Below are positions 56,834 to 64,000 of a stretch of DNA of 64,000 nt, one piece after another. Every line of letters begins with the position of its first letter. Position 1 is the stretch's first letter. This DNA comes from an uncultured bacterium (GTDB lineage: Bacteria; Verrucomicrobiota; Lentisphaeria; Victivallales; UBA1829). Under the pieces are notes generated by a model. It was given only the letters and a program-made list of their open reading frames with translations. It made no database searches and was not told the DNA's origin. The stretch spans positions 1-64,000 of the forward strand of contig URKJ01000004.1 in the NCBI GenBank assembly GCA_900548385.1, in the 5' to 3' direction. Made by a program: the position numbers and the translations under genes.

Positions 56834-59181
56834 GCTTTGCCGGAAACGGTCAGTTCGATTGTCGCGGGCGCGAGTCCGTCGGCGGAGGCGGTCAGCCGGA
56901 TGATGCCGTCGGCGTTTCCGGCGCGGACAATGCAGACGCATTGTCCGTGGAACGCTTTGATATATCCGCCGTAAAAATCCTCGGTTGAGGCGGAATTGCC
57001 GTTCCCTGCTGCGGCGAACGAGCCCGCGCCGGAGACTTCAAACCGGATCGTATGGTCGGCGTGCGGCTGAAGGATTCCATTCCGGTCCAGAACGGAAACG
57101 GTGACGAAAGCAAGATCTTCACCGTCTGCGGAGAGCGTCGTCCGGTCAGCGGAGAGCGCAAGTTCCGCCGGAGCGGAAGCCGTGCGGACGGTTTCCCGTG
57201 CAAGCTCTTTGCCGGAAGCGTCGCGGGCAACGGCGGAGAGTTCTCCGGGAGCATAAGTGACGTCGTCCCAGGTCAGCCGGAATTTTGAACCGGGCCGTGT
57301 CCGGATTCCGGCGGAAACTCCGTTGACGAACAGTTCCACGGAATTGTAATTGGTGTAAACGTGAACGGGTGTGGACAGCCCTTCGCGTCCCGGCCACGTC
57401 CAGTGGGGAAGCAGATGAAGGACCGGTTTTCCGTTCCAGCGTGCGGCATAGAGCCATGCGCGGTCTTTCGGCAGGCCGACGAGATCGAAAATCCCGAAAT
57501 AGGAGGCATGGGCGGGCCAGTGGGCGTTGTATGGAGTCGGTTCTCCGAGATAATCGAAGCCGGTCCAGACGAATTCGCCGAAGATCCACGGGCAGGCGTC
57601 CTGCATTTCAAATTCGCGGTCCGGAGTGCTTGCCCACGGGGGAAATTCAAGATCGTAGGAGGAACACTGGATATTTTCGTGATGATGCCATTCCGGACCC
57701 GCTTCAACCGGGAAGAAATATTCTCCGCGCGAGCTGATCGTGGATGCCGTTTCGCTTCCGAACTGAGGAATCTGCGGATATTTTTCGTGGAATTCCGGGT
57801 AGCGGTGCGGTTTGTAATTCCACCCGATGACGTCGAGAGCGGGCGGGAAGTTGTTCGGGATCGCCGCATCGGGACGGTCCAGACCGGCGGTGACGGGACG
57901 GAACGGGTCGGTTTTATGACAGATGTCCGCCAGGGCGGCGGCGACTTTCCATCCGTCGGGGTGCCCCTGTTCGTTGATCTCGTTGCCGATGCTCCACATG
58001 ACGACGGAACAGTGGTTGCGGTCCCGGAGAAGCATATCCGTGAGGTCGCGTTCGCTCCATTCGGAGAAGAGGCTGCTGTAATCGTTGACGATTTTTCCCT
58101 CGGTCCAGGCGTCGAATGCTTCGTCAAGGACGGCGAATCCCATTGTGTCGCAGAGGTCGAGAAAGTGCGGATCCGGCGGATTGTGCGATGTCCGGATTGC
58201 GTTGCAGCCGATCCCTTTGAGCAGGGTGAACTGCCGCTTCAGGGCGGGGAGCGAAAACGCGGTGCCGAGCGGGCCGAGATCGTGGTGGAGACAGACACCT
58301 TTCAGGTAGTATGGTTTTCCATTGAGGAACATTCCGTTTCCGGCGTCGAAACGGACGGTCCGGAAGCCGTGACGTATGGTCTGTTCGTCTTTCTGTTCAC
58401 CGTCCCGGATAAGAGTAAAGTGGAAAGTGTAGAGTTCCGGCGTTTCGGGAGTCCAGAATCTGAGCCCGGAAAGCGGAAATTCCGTCTTTTCGCCGGAGAA
58501 AGAGGTTGCAAACAGCGTTTGACCGGAAGAGTCGGATACCGTCAGCTTCACGCAGCAGTTTTCTCCGGAATAGTGGGTGTTGATACCGACTGTTGCGGTT
58601 TTCCGTTCCGGATCGGCTTCACGGTCGAAAACCCAGATACCGGACCAGTCGAAATGTTCGGGTTCCGCGATGACGAGACGCGCTTCCCGGTAGATTCCCG
58701 CGCCGGGGTACCAGCGGGACGCCTGTTCCGGATTGGCAACCCGGACGGCGATCACGTTTTCCGTGCCGAATTCAAGAAAGCGCGTGATGTCCAGCTGAAA
58801 AGAGGAATAGCCGTACGGCCTTCCGCCCGCATCGTGTCCGTTGACGAATACTGTGGACCGGCTCATGACGCCGTCGAATTCCAGAAAGAATACTTTTCCG
58901 CGGTCGGCTGCGGCGGGAGTGAAGCGCAGACGGTACCATCCGGTCCCTGCATGAGGGAGGCCGCCGGTTCTGCCGTAGTGCGGAGTTTCGGTGGTCTCGC
59001 CGTCCTGAACGATCCGTGTGGAGTAAAAATCGTTCCGGGAATCGAAAGGCCCGTAAATCGCCCAGTCGTGTGGAACGTTTACGGTTTGCCAGGCGGAATC
59101 GTCAAAGGAAGGTGCGGCGGGTGCGTCGGATGCGGCCAGACAGAATTTCCATCCGGATTTGAGTTGCTGAGTCGTTTTCAT
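56830..59181 (-). CDS. Glycoside hydrolase family 2 (beta-galactosidase-like)
   Basis: 783 residues. N-terminal sugar-binding jelly roll (GWKFCLAASDAP to GAGIYREARLV), immunoglobulin-like domain, then the TIM barrel with WSIGNEINEQGHPDG (acid/base Glu) and QFGSETASTIS (nucleophile Glu), and C-terminal domains starting ARWNGKPVLHLLPHWTW (DUF4982-type). No signal peptide is evident, so it may act in the cytoplasm or periplasm after uptake of oligosaccharides. Operon with ldcA and dsbD is unusual and may only be by proximity. Confidence 0.9.
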   Translation of the reverse strand: MKTTQQLKSGWKFCLAASDAPAAPSFDDSAWQTVNVPHDWAIYGPFDSRNDFYSTRIVQDGETTETPHYGRTGGLPHAGTGWYRLRFTPAAADRGKVFFLEFDGVMSRSTVFVNGHDAGGRPYGYSSFQLDITRFLEFGTENVIAVRVANPEQASRWYPGAGIYREARLVIAEPEHFDWSGIWVFDREADPERKTATVGINTHYSGENCCVKLTVSDSSGQTLFATSFSGEKTEFPLSGLRFWTPETPELYTFHFTLIRDGEQKDEQTIRHGFRTVRFDAGNGMFLNGKPYYLKGVCLHHDLGPLGTAFSLPALKRQFTLLKGIGCNAIRTSHNPPDPHFLDLCDTMGFAVLDEAFDAWTEGKIVNDYSSLFSEWSERDLTDMLLRDRNHCSVVMWSIGNEINEQGHPDGWKVAAALADICHKTDPFRPVTAGLDRPDAAIPNNFPPALDVIGWNYKPHRYPEFHEKYPQIPQFGSETASTISSRGEYFFPVEAGPEWHHHENIQCSSYDLEFPPWASTPDREFEMQDACPWIFGEFVWTGFDYLGEPTPYNAHWPAHASYFGIFDLVGLPKDRAWLYAARWNGKPVLHLLPHWTWPGREGLSTPVHVYTNYNSVELFVNGVSAGIRTRPGSKFRLTWDDVTYAPGELSAVARDASGKELARETVRTASAPAELALSADRTTLSADGEDLAFVTVSVLDRNGILQPHADHTIRFEVSGAGSFAAAGNGNSASTEDFYGGYIKAFHGQCVCIVRAGNADGIIRLTASADGLAPATIELTVSGKA

Positions 59182-59199
59182 GAATCTAAGTTCCAAGAG

Positions 59200-60009
59200 T
59201 TATGCCCGTGAGGCTTTCCAGTTTCTCTGCCGTGCGGCTTCATAAAGAAGGATTGTCGCCGCGGTGGCGACGTTGAGGGAATCCATGCGTCCGAGCATCG
59301 GGATCACGACCCCGATGTCGGCGTTGTTCATCCAGTAATCGGTCAGTCCGTACTGTTCCGCTCCGACAACGATTGCGATGCCCTGCGTCATATCCACTTC
59401 CGTATAGGTTTCATGAGAGTGAGGGCTTGCGGCAAGGGTTCGGATATTGTGTTTCCGGAACCATTCGACCGCTTCTTCGCTGCTGGTTTCTGCAAGAGGA
59501 ACGGAAAAGATCGCGCCAGTGCTTGCACGGATGCAGTTGGGATTGAATACGTCTGTCTGGCGGTTGCAGATGATCATTCCGGTTGCGCCGACGGCGTCCG
59601 CACTGCGGAGCATGGAACCGAGATTGCCCGGTTTTTCGATCGTTTCGGCGACCAGGTAGAGACCGTTGGGAACGACGGGCATTTCATCGAGTCCCTTGTG
59701 TTTCATCGCGGCAAGCGCAATGAGTCCTTCGGGACGGTCCCGGTATGCCATTTTGACGAGAGCATCGGAAGTCGTTTCGTAGATTTCCGCGCCCTGGGCG
59801 GCTGCACGCGCGATGAGTTCGCCCTCGTGTTCGCCGAGGTACAGATCGGGGCAGTGATAAAGTTCCGTCAGTTTGATTCCGGCATCCATCGACCGGGAAA
59901 GTTCGCGGTAGCCTTCGAGGACGGTTACGCCTTCCCGGTCGCGTTCTCTCCGTTCGCGCAATGCGCAGACCCGTTTGATTTTCGGGTTCTTGACGCTTGT
60001 GATCAGCAT
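59200..60009 (-). CDS. TrmH/SpoU-family RNA 2'-O-methyltransferase
   Basis: 269 residues. N-terminal substrate-binding part (SVKNPKIKRVCALRERRERDREG), then SPOUT motifs LVAETIEKPGNLGSMLRSADAVGA, IVVGAEQYGLTDYW and VIPMLGRMDSLNVATAATILLYEA. It methylates ribose 2'-OH of rRNA or tRNA using S-adenosylmethionine; exact target unknown. It ends 18 bases before the GH2 gene. Confidence 0.9.
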   Translation of the reverse strand: MLITSVKNPKIKRVCALRERRERDREGVTVLEGYRELSRSMDAGIKLTELYHCPDLYLGEHEGELIARAAAQGAEIYETTSDALVKMAYRDRPEGLIALAAMKHKGLDEMPVVPNGLYLVAETIEKPGNLGSMLRSADAVGATGMIICNRQTDVFNPNCIRASTGAIFSVPLAETSSEEAVEWFRKHNIRTLAASPHSHETYTEVDMTQGIAIVVGAEQYGLTDYWMNNADIGVVIPMLGRMDSLNVATAATILLYEAARQRNWKASRA

Positions 60010-60123
60010 GATTGCAAGGTTCTCCTTCCTGATAATCGCAATAACTTTGACATTCAGAAATAAGATACTCCGTTTTTCCGGAAAATCGAATCGTTTTTAC
60101 AGAAATAACGGAAAATTTTTGTA

Positions 60124-61350
60124 TCAGGTCCGCGCGGAAAAAGCGGTTACGAGATTCAGGATTGTGCGGACTGCGGCTTCCATGCCTTCTACGTCTGCAA
60201 ATTCGCTTTCTCCATGATAGTTGTAACCTCCGGTTCCGAGGTTCGGACAGGGCAGACCCATGAATGAGAGCCGGGCACCGTCGGTTCCACCGCGGATCGG
60301 GACGATTTCCGGCTCCAGTCCGGCGGACCGCATTGCGTTCTCCGCCAGTTCGATCAGAAACGGATGCCTGCGGATGATCTCTTCCATATTGCGGTACTGA
60401 TCCCGGATTTCCGCCGTGACCGTTCCCGCGCCGTAGCGGGCATTCAGAGCATCGGAGATCTGACGGATCCTGACTTTTCTGCGTTCGAAAGAGTCTGCAT
60501 CGTGATCCCGCAGAATGTAGTTCAGTTCCGCGGATCCCACCGTTCCCGTGCTTTTTACCAGATGATAGAACCCCTGAAAACCGTCGGTCCGGGCGGGGAC
60601 CTCGTCCGGGGGCAGCATGGAATCGAATTCAAATGCGATTTTCTGCGCGTTGATCATAATATCTTTTGCCGAACCGGGATGTACGGAGCGTCCGCGGATC
60701 GTTACGCGGACTGCGGCGGCGTTGAAGTTCTGATACTCGATTTCGTTCGCCGCTCCGCCGTCCATCGTGTAGGCGAATGCGGCGTTGAAACCGGGAACGT
60801 CGAAGAAATCGGGTCCCTCGCCGATTTCCTCATCCGGCGTGAATGCGATGCGGAGCGGACCGTGGGGGAGGTTCCGGGTCTGTATGGTTTCCAGCGCGGT
60901 CATGATCTCGGCGATTCCGGCCTTGTCGTCGGCGCCGAGCAGGGTCGTGCCGTCCGTTGTGACCAATGTATGCCCGATGAGATTTTTCATGAACGGGTAC
61001 AGTGCCGGATCAAGCGCGAGTCCGGAGCTGCCGAGAGGGATCGGCGAACCGTCCCAGCAGCGCACAATCTGCGGCTTTACACCGGCTCCGGAGGCGGCGT
61101 CGGAGGTGTCGAGATGTGCGATGAATCCGAGTGCGGGCGCGGCTTCGCATCCTTCCGTTGCGGCGAGCCGTGCGTAAACATACGAGTGTTCCGTCACCTG
61201 AATCTCTGCGGCTCCGAGCCGGCGCAGTTCTTCTGCAAGATGTTCTGCAAGCACGCGTTGCTTTGCTGTGGACGGATGGGTGCCGGTGGTTTCATCGGAC
61301 TGCGTATCGAATGCGGTATAATCAAGCAGACGTTCCAGAACGGTTCTCAT
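60124..61350 (-). CDS. pepT: Peptidase T
   Basis: 408 residues. M20B motifs: PALGFIAHLDTSDAASG, TTLLGADDKAGIAEIMTAL, ITFTPDEEIGEGP-like AFTPDEEIGEGPDFFD, GRSVHPGSAKDIMINA and IRGGTDGARLSFMGLPCPNLGTGGYNYHG. It is a cytoplasmic zinc tripeptidase. It shares four bases with the LacI-family gene and is probably in its operon. Confidence 0.95.
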   Translation of the reverse strand: MRTVLERLLDYTAFDTQSDETTGTHPSTAKQRVLAEHLAEELRRLGAAEIQVTEHSYVYARLAATEGCEAAPALGFIAHLDTSDAASGAGVKPQIVRCWDGSPIPLGSSGLALDPALYPFMKNLIGHTLVTTDGTTLLGADDKAGIAEIMTALETIQTRNLPHGPLRIAFTPDEEIGEGPDFFDVPGFNAAFAYTMDGGAANEIEYQNFNAAAVRVTIRGRSVHPGSAKDIMINAQKIAFEFDSMLPPDEVPARTDGFQGFYHLVKSTGTVGSAELNYILRDHDADSFERRKVRIRQISDALNARYGAGTVTAEIRDQYRNMEEIIRRHPFLIELAENAMRSAGLEPEIVPIRGGTDGARLSFMGLPCPNLGTGGYNYHGESEFADVEGMEAAVRTILNLVTAFSART

Positions 61351-62345
61351 TGTTTCTTTCCTTTTCCTGAATGGTTTGCTGCGGCGGTGCTTTGCCGGAG
61401 GATCAGATGAGGCATGACCATCCGGTCCGGCGGGGTTTTATGCTGTTCGATCATTTCGCAGAGCAGGTCCATTGCCTCTGCTGCAAGTTTCGGGTAGTCT
61501 GCCGCGATTGTGGTTCTTGGCGGATCCAGACATTCCGAAACGCCCTCAAATTCCCAGTCGATCACCGAAAGTTCCTCCGGAACGCGGATTCCGAGCGAAT
61601 GGAGCGCGGCGTTGACTTTCAGCGTATATTGCGAGTTGACGCAGATCAGCGCGGTACATCCCTGCCGGACTGCCCGCCGGATCGCTTCCGTCAGCTGATC
61701 CTGCGGTGTTCCGCCGAGACCGGAGAAAAAGATTCCCTGCCGTTCAGGGGCGGGACAGCCGAGTTCCCGCATGGCTTCCAGAAAGCCCTGCCAGCGTCCG
61801 GTCGTTTTGCGGGTTTCCCGTTCCACGCCTTCCAGAGAGACGTAACGGATGTCGCGGTGTCCGAGCTGCCGCAGGTGCCGGACAGCCATTTCGGAGCCTT
61901 TATAGCTGTCCTGATTGACTGAACAGATATTGTGCAGATGACTGGATGGCCCGTTCAGGCGGACGACCGGCAGCGGATAGGCGGCAGCCAGTGTTTCCGG
62001 CGGCGGATGGGAGAGCACGAGGAGTCCGCGGATCGGGCGGACTTCCGCGGTCAGTGTGCGCCAGATCGGTTCCATGCGGAGCCCGCGCCGTTCGAGTTCC
62101 TGAAAGACGGCGTTGAAGACCCCGGTGTAATAGCCGTTTGCATCGCCGGGTCGGTACCCGATCAGCACGCCGACGCTCCATCGTCCGGTTGCCGACCGCA
62201 TGTCGTAGCCGAGTTCCCGTGCGGCGGCAAGAACTTTGCGCCGGGTATCGCTGCTGATCCGGGGATCGGAAGTCATGACGCGCGAAACGGTGGACTGTGA
62301 AACGTTTGCCATCCGTGCAACATCCCGTTCATTGACCAGTTTCAC
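61347..62345 (-). CDS. LacI-family regulator
   Basis: 332 residues, starting at GTG. N-terminal HTH (VNERDVARMANVSQSTVSRVMT), hinge (RRKVLAAARELGY), then a periplasmic-binding-protein-like domain with LGHRDIRYVSLEGVERETRKTTGRWQGFLEAM. It is divergent from the GH5-like glycosidase and likely represses it in response to a sugar. Strong GGGAG before the start. Confidence 0.9.
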   Translation of the reverse strand: MKLVNERDVARMANVSQSTVSRVMTSDPRISSDTRRKVLAAARELGYDMRSATGRWSVGVLIGYRPGDANGYYTGVFNAVFQELERRGLRMEPIWRTLTAEVRPIRGLLVLSHPPPETLAAAYPLPVVRLNGPSSHLHNICSVNQDSYKGSEMAVRHLRQLGHRDIRYVSLEGVERETRKTTGRWQGFLEAMRELGCPAPERQGIFFSGLGGTPQDQLTEAIRRAVRQGCTALICVNSQYTLKVNAALHSLGIRVPEELSVIDWEFEGVSECLDPPRTTIAADYPKLAAEAMDLLCEMIEQHKTPPDRMVMPHLILRQSTAAANHSGKGKKQ

Positions 62346-62368
62346 CGCACTTCTCCCGTTTTTGAATC

Positions 62369-62396
62369 AATATAATCCGGCATTGCAGTTTTTCAA
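62369..62396 (-). promoter_or_regulatory. Promoter of the lacI-pepT operon
   Basis: TTGAAA (62,391-62,396), 16 bp, TATATT (62,369-62,374), read leftward; 24 bases before the start codon. Confidence 0.65.
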
Positions 62397-62439
62397 TCTG
62401 CTGATGCAAAAATATGCACGGACTTTCCCGTCCCGGGGA

Positions 62440-62468
62440 TTGCTTTTTTCCGGAAATTGCGTTATAAT
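62440..62468 (+). promoter_or_regulatory. Promoter of the GH5-like gene
   Basis: TTGCTT (62,440-62,445), 17 bp, TATAAT (62,463-62,468). The predicted transcript start at about 62,475 lies after the ATG at 62,471, which favours the downstream ATG at 62,495. TGCAAAAATATGCA (62,404-62,417) is a possible LacI-type half-site pair. Confidence 0.75.
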
Positions 62469-62494
62469 TCATGAAAAACGGAGGATTTTACGGT

Positions 62495-63850
62495 ATGCGG
62501 AAACGGATAAGAGTGAGCGGAACGAATCCGCGCTATCTGGAGGACGAGACGGGAAAGACGTATCTTCCCATCGGCTGCAATCTCTGTTTTTTCCGGGATT
62601 CGGAACGGGTTCCGGAAGAAACGGTTCTTGAAACGTATCATGAGTGGATGACGGATTTTGCGGCGAACGGCGGCAACTTCATACGGATCTGGCTTGGTGT
62701 GCCGTTTTTTGACGTCATGCCGGAGCGGATCGGCGAATACGATGAAAAAGCGGCGGCGCATATCCGTTATGTCGTGGAACTTGCGGAACGTCTCGGTCTC
62801 CGCATCAAATTCACGCTGGAACATTTCCGTTCCATTGCGGGGCGGACGGAGACGGAATCTTTTCCCGGTGTGGTCAGGTTCCATAAGCCGCTTTATGCGG
62901 GACTCGCTTCGACGATGCGGGAATATCTGAACTCTCCGGAGTGCCGGAAGGCATATCTTGACAAAGCCCGCTATCTTGCGGAACAGGGATTCGGGGAGTC
63001 TCCCGCCGTGATCGCGTGGGAGCTCTGGAACGAGATCAACTGCATCGGCACGATCCGCGATGTCGGTCCGTGGAGCGATTACATGATCGGGGAACTGCAG
63101 AAGATTTTCCCGCGTCAGATGATCGTTCAGAATCTCGGCAGTTTCTCCGGAACGACCGCATATCAGATTTATGATTATCTTGCCGCGGTCCGTGATAACG
63201 GATTTCTGCAGGCGCACCGCTATCTTGATCCCGGAGCGGAAATGGACGTCTGCCGCGGAGCGATGGATGTTCTCTGCGCCGACTGCATCCGGGAATTGCA
63301 CGACCGTAATCCCGCTGTTCCTGCGATCCTTGCGGAAGCCGGAGCCGTGGAAGCCAACCATGCCCGTTATTCCGGACTCTACGACTCGGACCGTGAAGGG
63401 ACATTGCTGCATGATATGCTGTTCGCTCCGTTTTTTGCCGGGAGCGCCGGGTGCGGACAGCCGTGGCATTGGGATCATATCTATCTTTCCCGGTACGGAC
63501 TCTGGTATCATTTCGCGCGGTTCGCAAAAGCGGTGGAGGGGATCGACCCCGTTGCGGAACGGTTTGTCCCGTTCCATACGGAGACGCATCGTCTGCGTGT
63601 GTATGGCCTGCGCGGCAGGACTGTGGATCTGCTTTGGTGCCGGGACAAAAAGAACGACTGGCGGAGCGAACTTGCCGGGCACTGTCCGCCGGAACCGGTG
63701 ACGGGGGAACGCATTCCCGCCGCCGGAGAAGAGTGTTCCTGTTATCTTCCGTGGGAGGACCGGACGGAATCGGCCGTTGTCAATGACGGATGGTGTGTTC
63801 TTCCGGAATTCAAGCGTTCCATCGTCGTAAAATGCCGGAAACTCCGGTGA
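62495..63850 (+). CDS. Glycoside hydrolase, GH5/cellulase-like
   Basis: About 451 residues. TIM-barrel features: PIGCNLCFF, NFIRIWLGVPFFD, VVELAERLGLRIKFTLEHF, AVIAWELWNEINC (acid/base Glu) and PAILAEAGAVE (nucleophile Glu). A small C-terminal beta domain follows. No signal peptide, so it probably acts in the cytoplasm on small oligosaccharides. GGAGG lies before ATG 62,495. Divergent from the LacI gene. Confidence 0.8.
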   Translation: MRKRIRVSGTNPRYLEDETGKTYLPIGCNLCFFRDSERVPEETVLETYHEWMTDFAANGGNFIRIWLGVPFFDVMPERIGEYDEKAAAHIRYVVELAERLGLRIKFTLEHFRSIAGRTETESFPGVVRFHKPLYAGLASTMREYLNSPECRKAYLDKARYLAEQGFGESPAVIAWELWNEINCIGTIRDVGPWSDYMIGELQKIFPRQMIVQNLGSFSGTTAYQIYDYLAAVRDNGFLQAHRYLDPGAEMDVCRGAMDVLCADCIRELHDRNPAVPAILAEAGAVEANHARYSGLYDSDREGTLLHDMLFAPFFAGSAGCGQPWHWDHIYLSRYGLWYHFARFAKAVEGIDPVAERFVPFHTETHRLRVYGLRGRTVDLLWCRDKKNDWRSELAGHCPPEPVTGERIPAAGEECSCYLPWEDRTESAVVNDGWCVLPEFKRSIVVKCRKLR

Positions 63851-63924
63851 ATGTTCAATATGGCAATTCCTGATCGGGAAAAAGAGGAAACGGACAAAAA
63901 GGGATTTCCCATTTGTAAAATGTA

Positions 63925-63963
63925 ATAAAGTCCTCAAGATATTATACGTCTTGAGGACTTTAT
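63925..63963. terminator. Terminator after the GH5-like gene
   Basis: A perfect 15-bp inverted repeat (63,925-63,939 and 63,949-63,963) with a 9-nt loop, with A and T at the outer ends. It lies 75 bases after the stop. The 63,851-63,924 stretch contains nothing else recognisable. Confidence 0.75.
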
Positions 63964-63971
63964 CAACAGTT

Positions 63972-63999
63972 CGGGAACGCCGCTGATCCGGCGTTCCCG
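63972..63999. terminator. Hairpin at the right edge
   Basis: CGGGAACGCCG (63,972-63,982) and CGGCGTTCCCG (63,989-63,999) pair perfectly over 11 bp. It probably belongs to a gene that continues beyond the window. Its T-run, if any, is cut off. Confidence 0.6.
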
Positions 64000-64000
64000 G

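Noticed and set aside
57361..59211. 616-residue open frame opposite the GH2 gene
   Set aside because: Shadow of a well-supported glycoside hydrolase.

Overview
The window has two parts. Positions 1 to about 35,143 are the interior and right end of a tailed prophage with an HK97-type head, a tape-measure tail and lambda-like organisation. From about 35,150 onward the sequence is host chromosome. The host looks like an anaerobic, Gram-negative, polysaccharide-degrading bacterium: lpxK (lipid A), class III nrdD/nrdG, DsbD, two glycoside hydrolases with LacI control, and an IclR-linked FAD oxidoreductase beside a Gfo/Idh/MocA oxidoreductase. This mix, with a GC content in the high fifties, suggests a gut Lentisphaerota/Victivallales-type organism. 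That assignment is inference, because no rRNA lies in the window.

Prophage layout, right to left. The 3' half of a tRNA-Cys(GCA) gene at about 35,095-35,143 is the displaced attachment site. The tyrosine integrase (33,867-35,000) reads towards it. A DUF4041/T5orf172-like protein and an XRE-type repressor precede the integrase on the same strand. Back-to-back promoters at 31,851-31,950 separate the rightward repressor/integrase operon from the leftward early operon. The early side opens with a ribbon-helix-helix protein and then a second promoter whose short leader ends in a terminator-like structured RNA. An AlpA/Xis-like protein, many small overlapping genes, a putative annealing protein, an initiator with iteron-like repeats, a DnaC-like loader, a pentapeptide-repeat protein, a methyltransferase-like protein, dUTPase and an ASCH protein follow. 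Two neighbouring genes in this operon are decayed: a PAPS-reductase-family gene with an out-of-frame internal deletion, and a 22-codon stub of a second enzyme. After a hairpin and a promoter at about 22.5 kb comes the late operon: HTH protein, HNH, TerS, TerL, portal, ClpP-like protease, capsid, connectors, major tail protein, a frameshifted tail-chaperone pair, tape measure, tail-tip and fibre genes, and a short lysis-region cassette. A three-gene moron cassette sits between the tail chaperones and the tape measure. The left attachment site is outside the window.

Host layout. A divergent FAD oxidoreductase/IclR pair comes first, then an orphan phage portal gene of the DUF4055 type, a Gfo/Idh/MocA oxidoreductase, hpf, rpsD, a cdaA-cdaR-lipoprotein operon (cyclic di-AMP synthesis) and a parvulin chaperone. 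The leftward prfB-HAD-lpxK operon is divergent from M42 peptidase-holA. Next are nrdD-nrdG under a tandem NrdR-type box, and the leftward series trmH-GH2-ldcA-dsbD. A pepT-lacI pair is divergent from a GH5-like glycosidase.

Best leads: a canonical -1 slippery site joining two tail genes; the structured leader RNA in the immunity region; a lone portal gene in the chromosome; the decayed PAPS-reductase pair; a 12-bp inverted repeat bracketing a 56-codon gene on the unexpected strand; and an apparently leaderless IclR gene whose promoter spacer is a palindrome.
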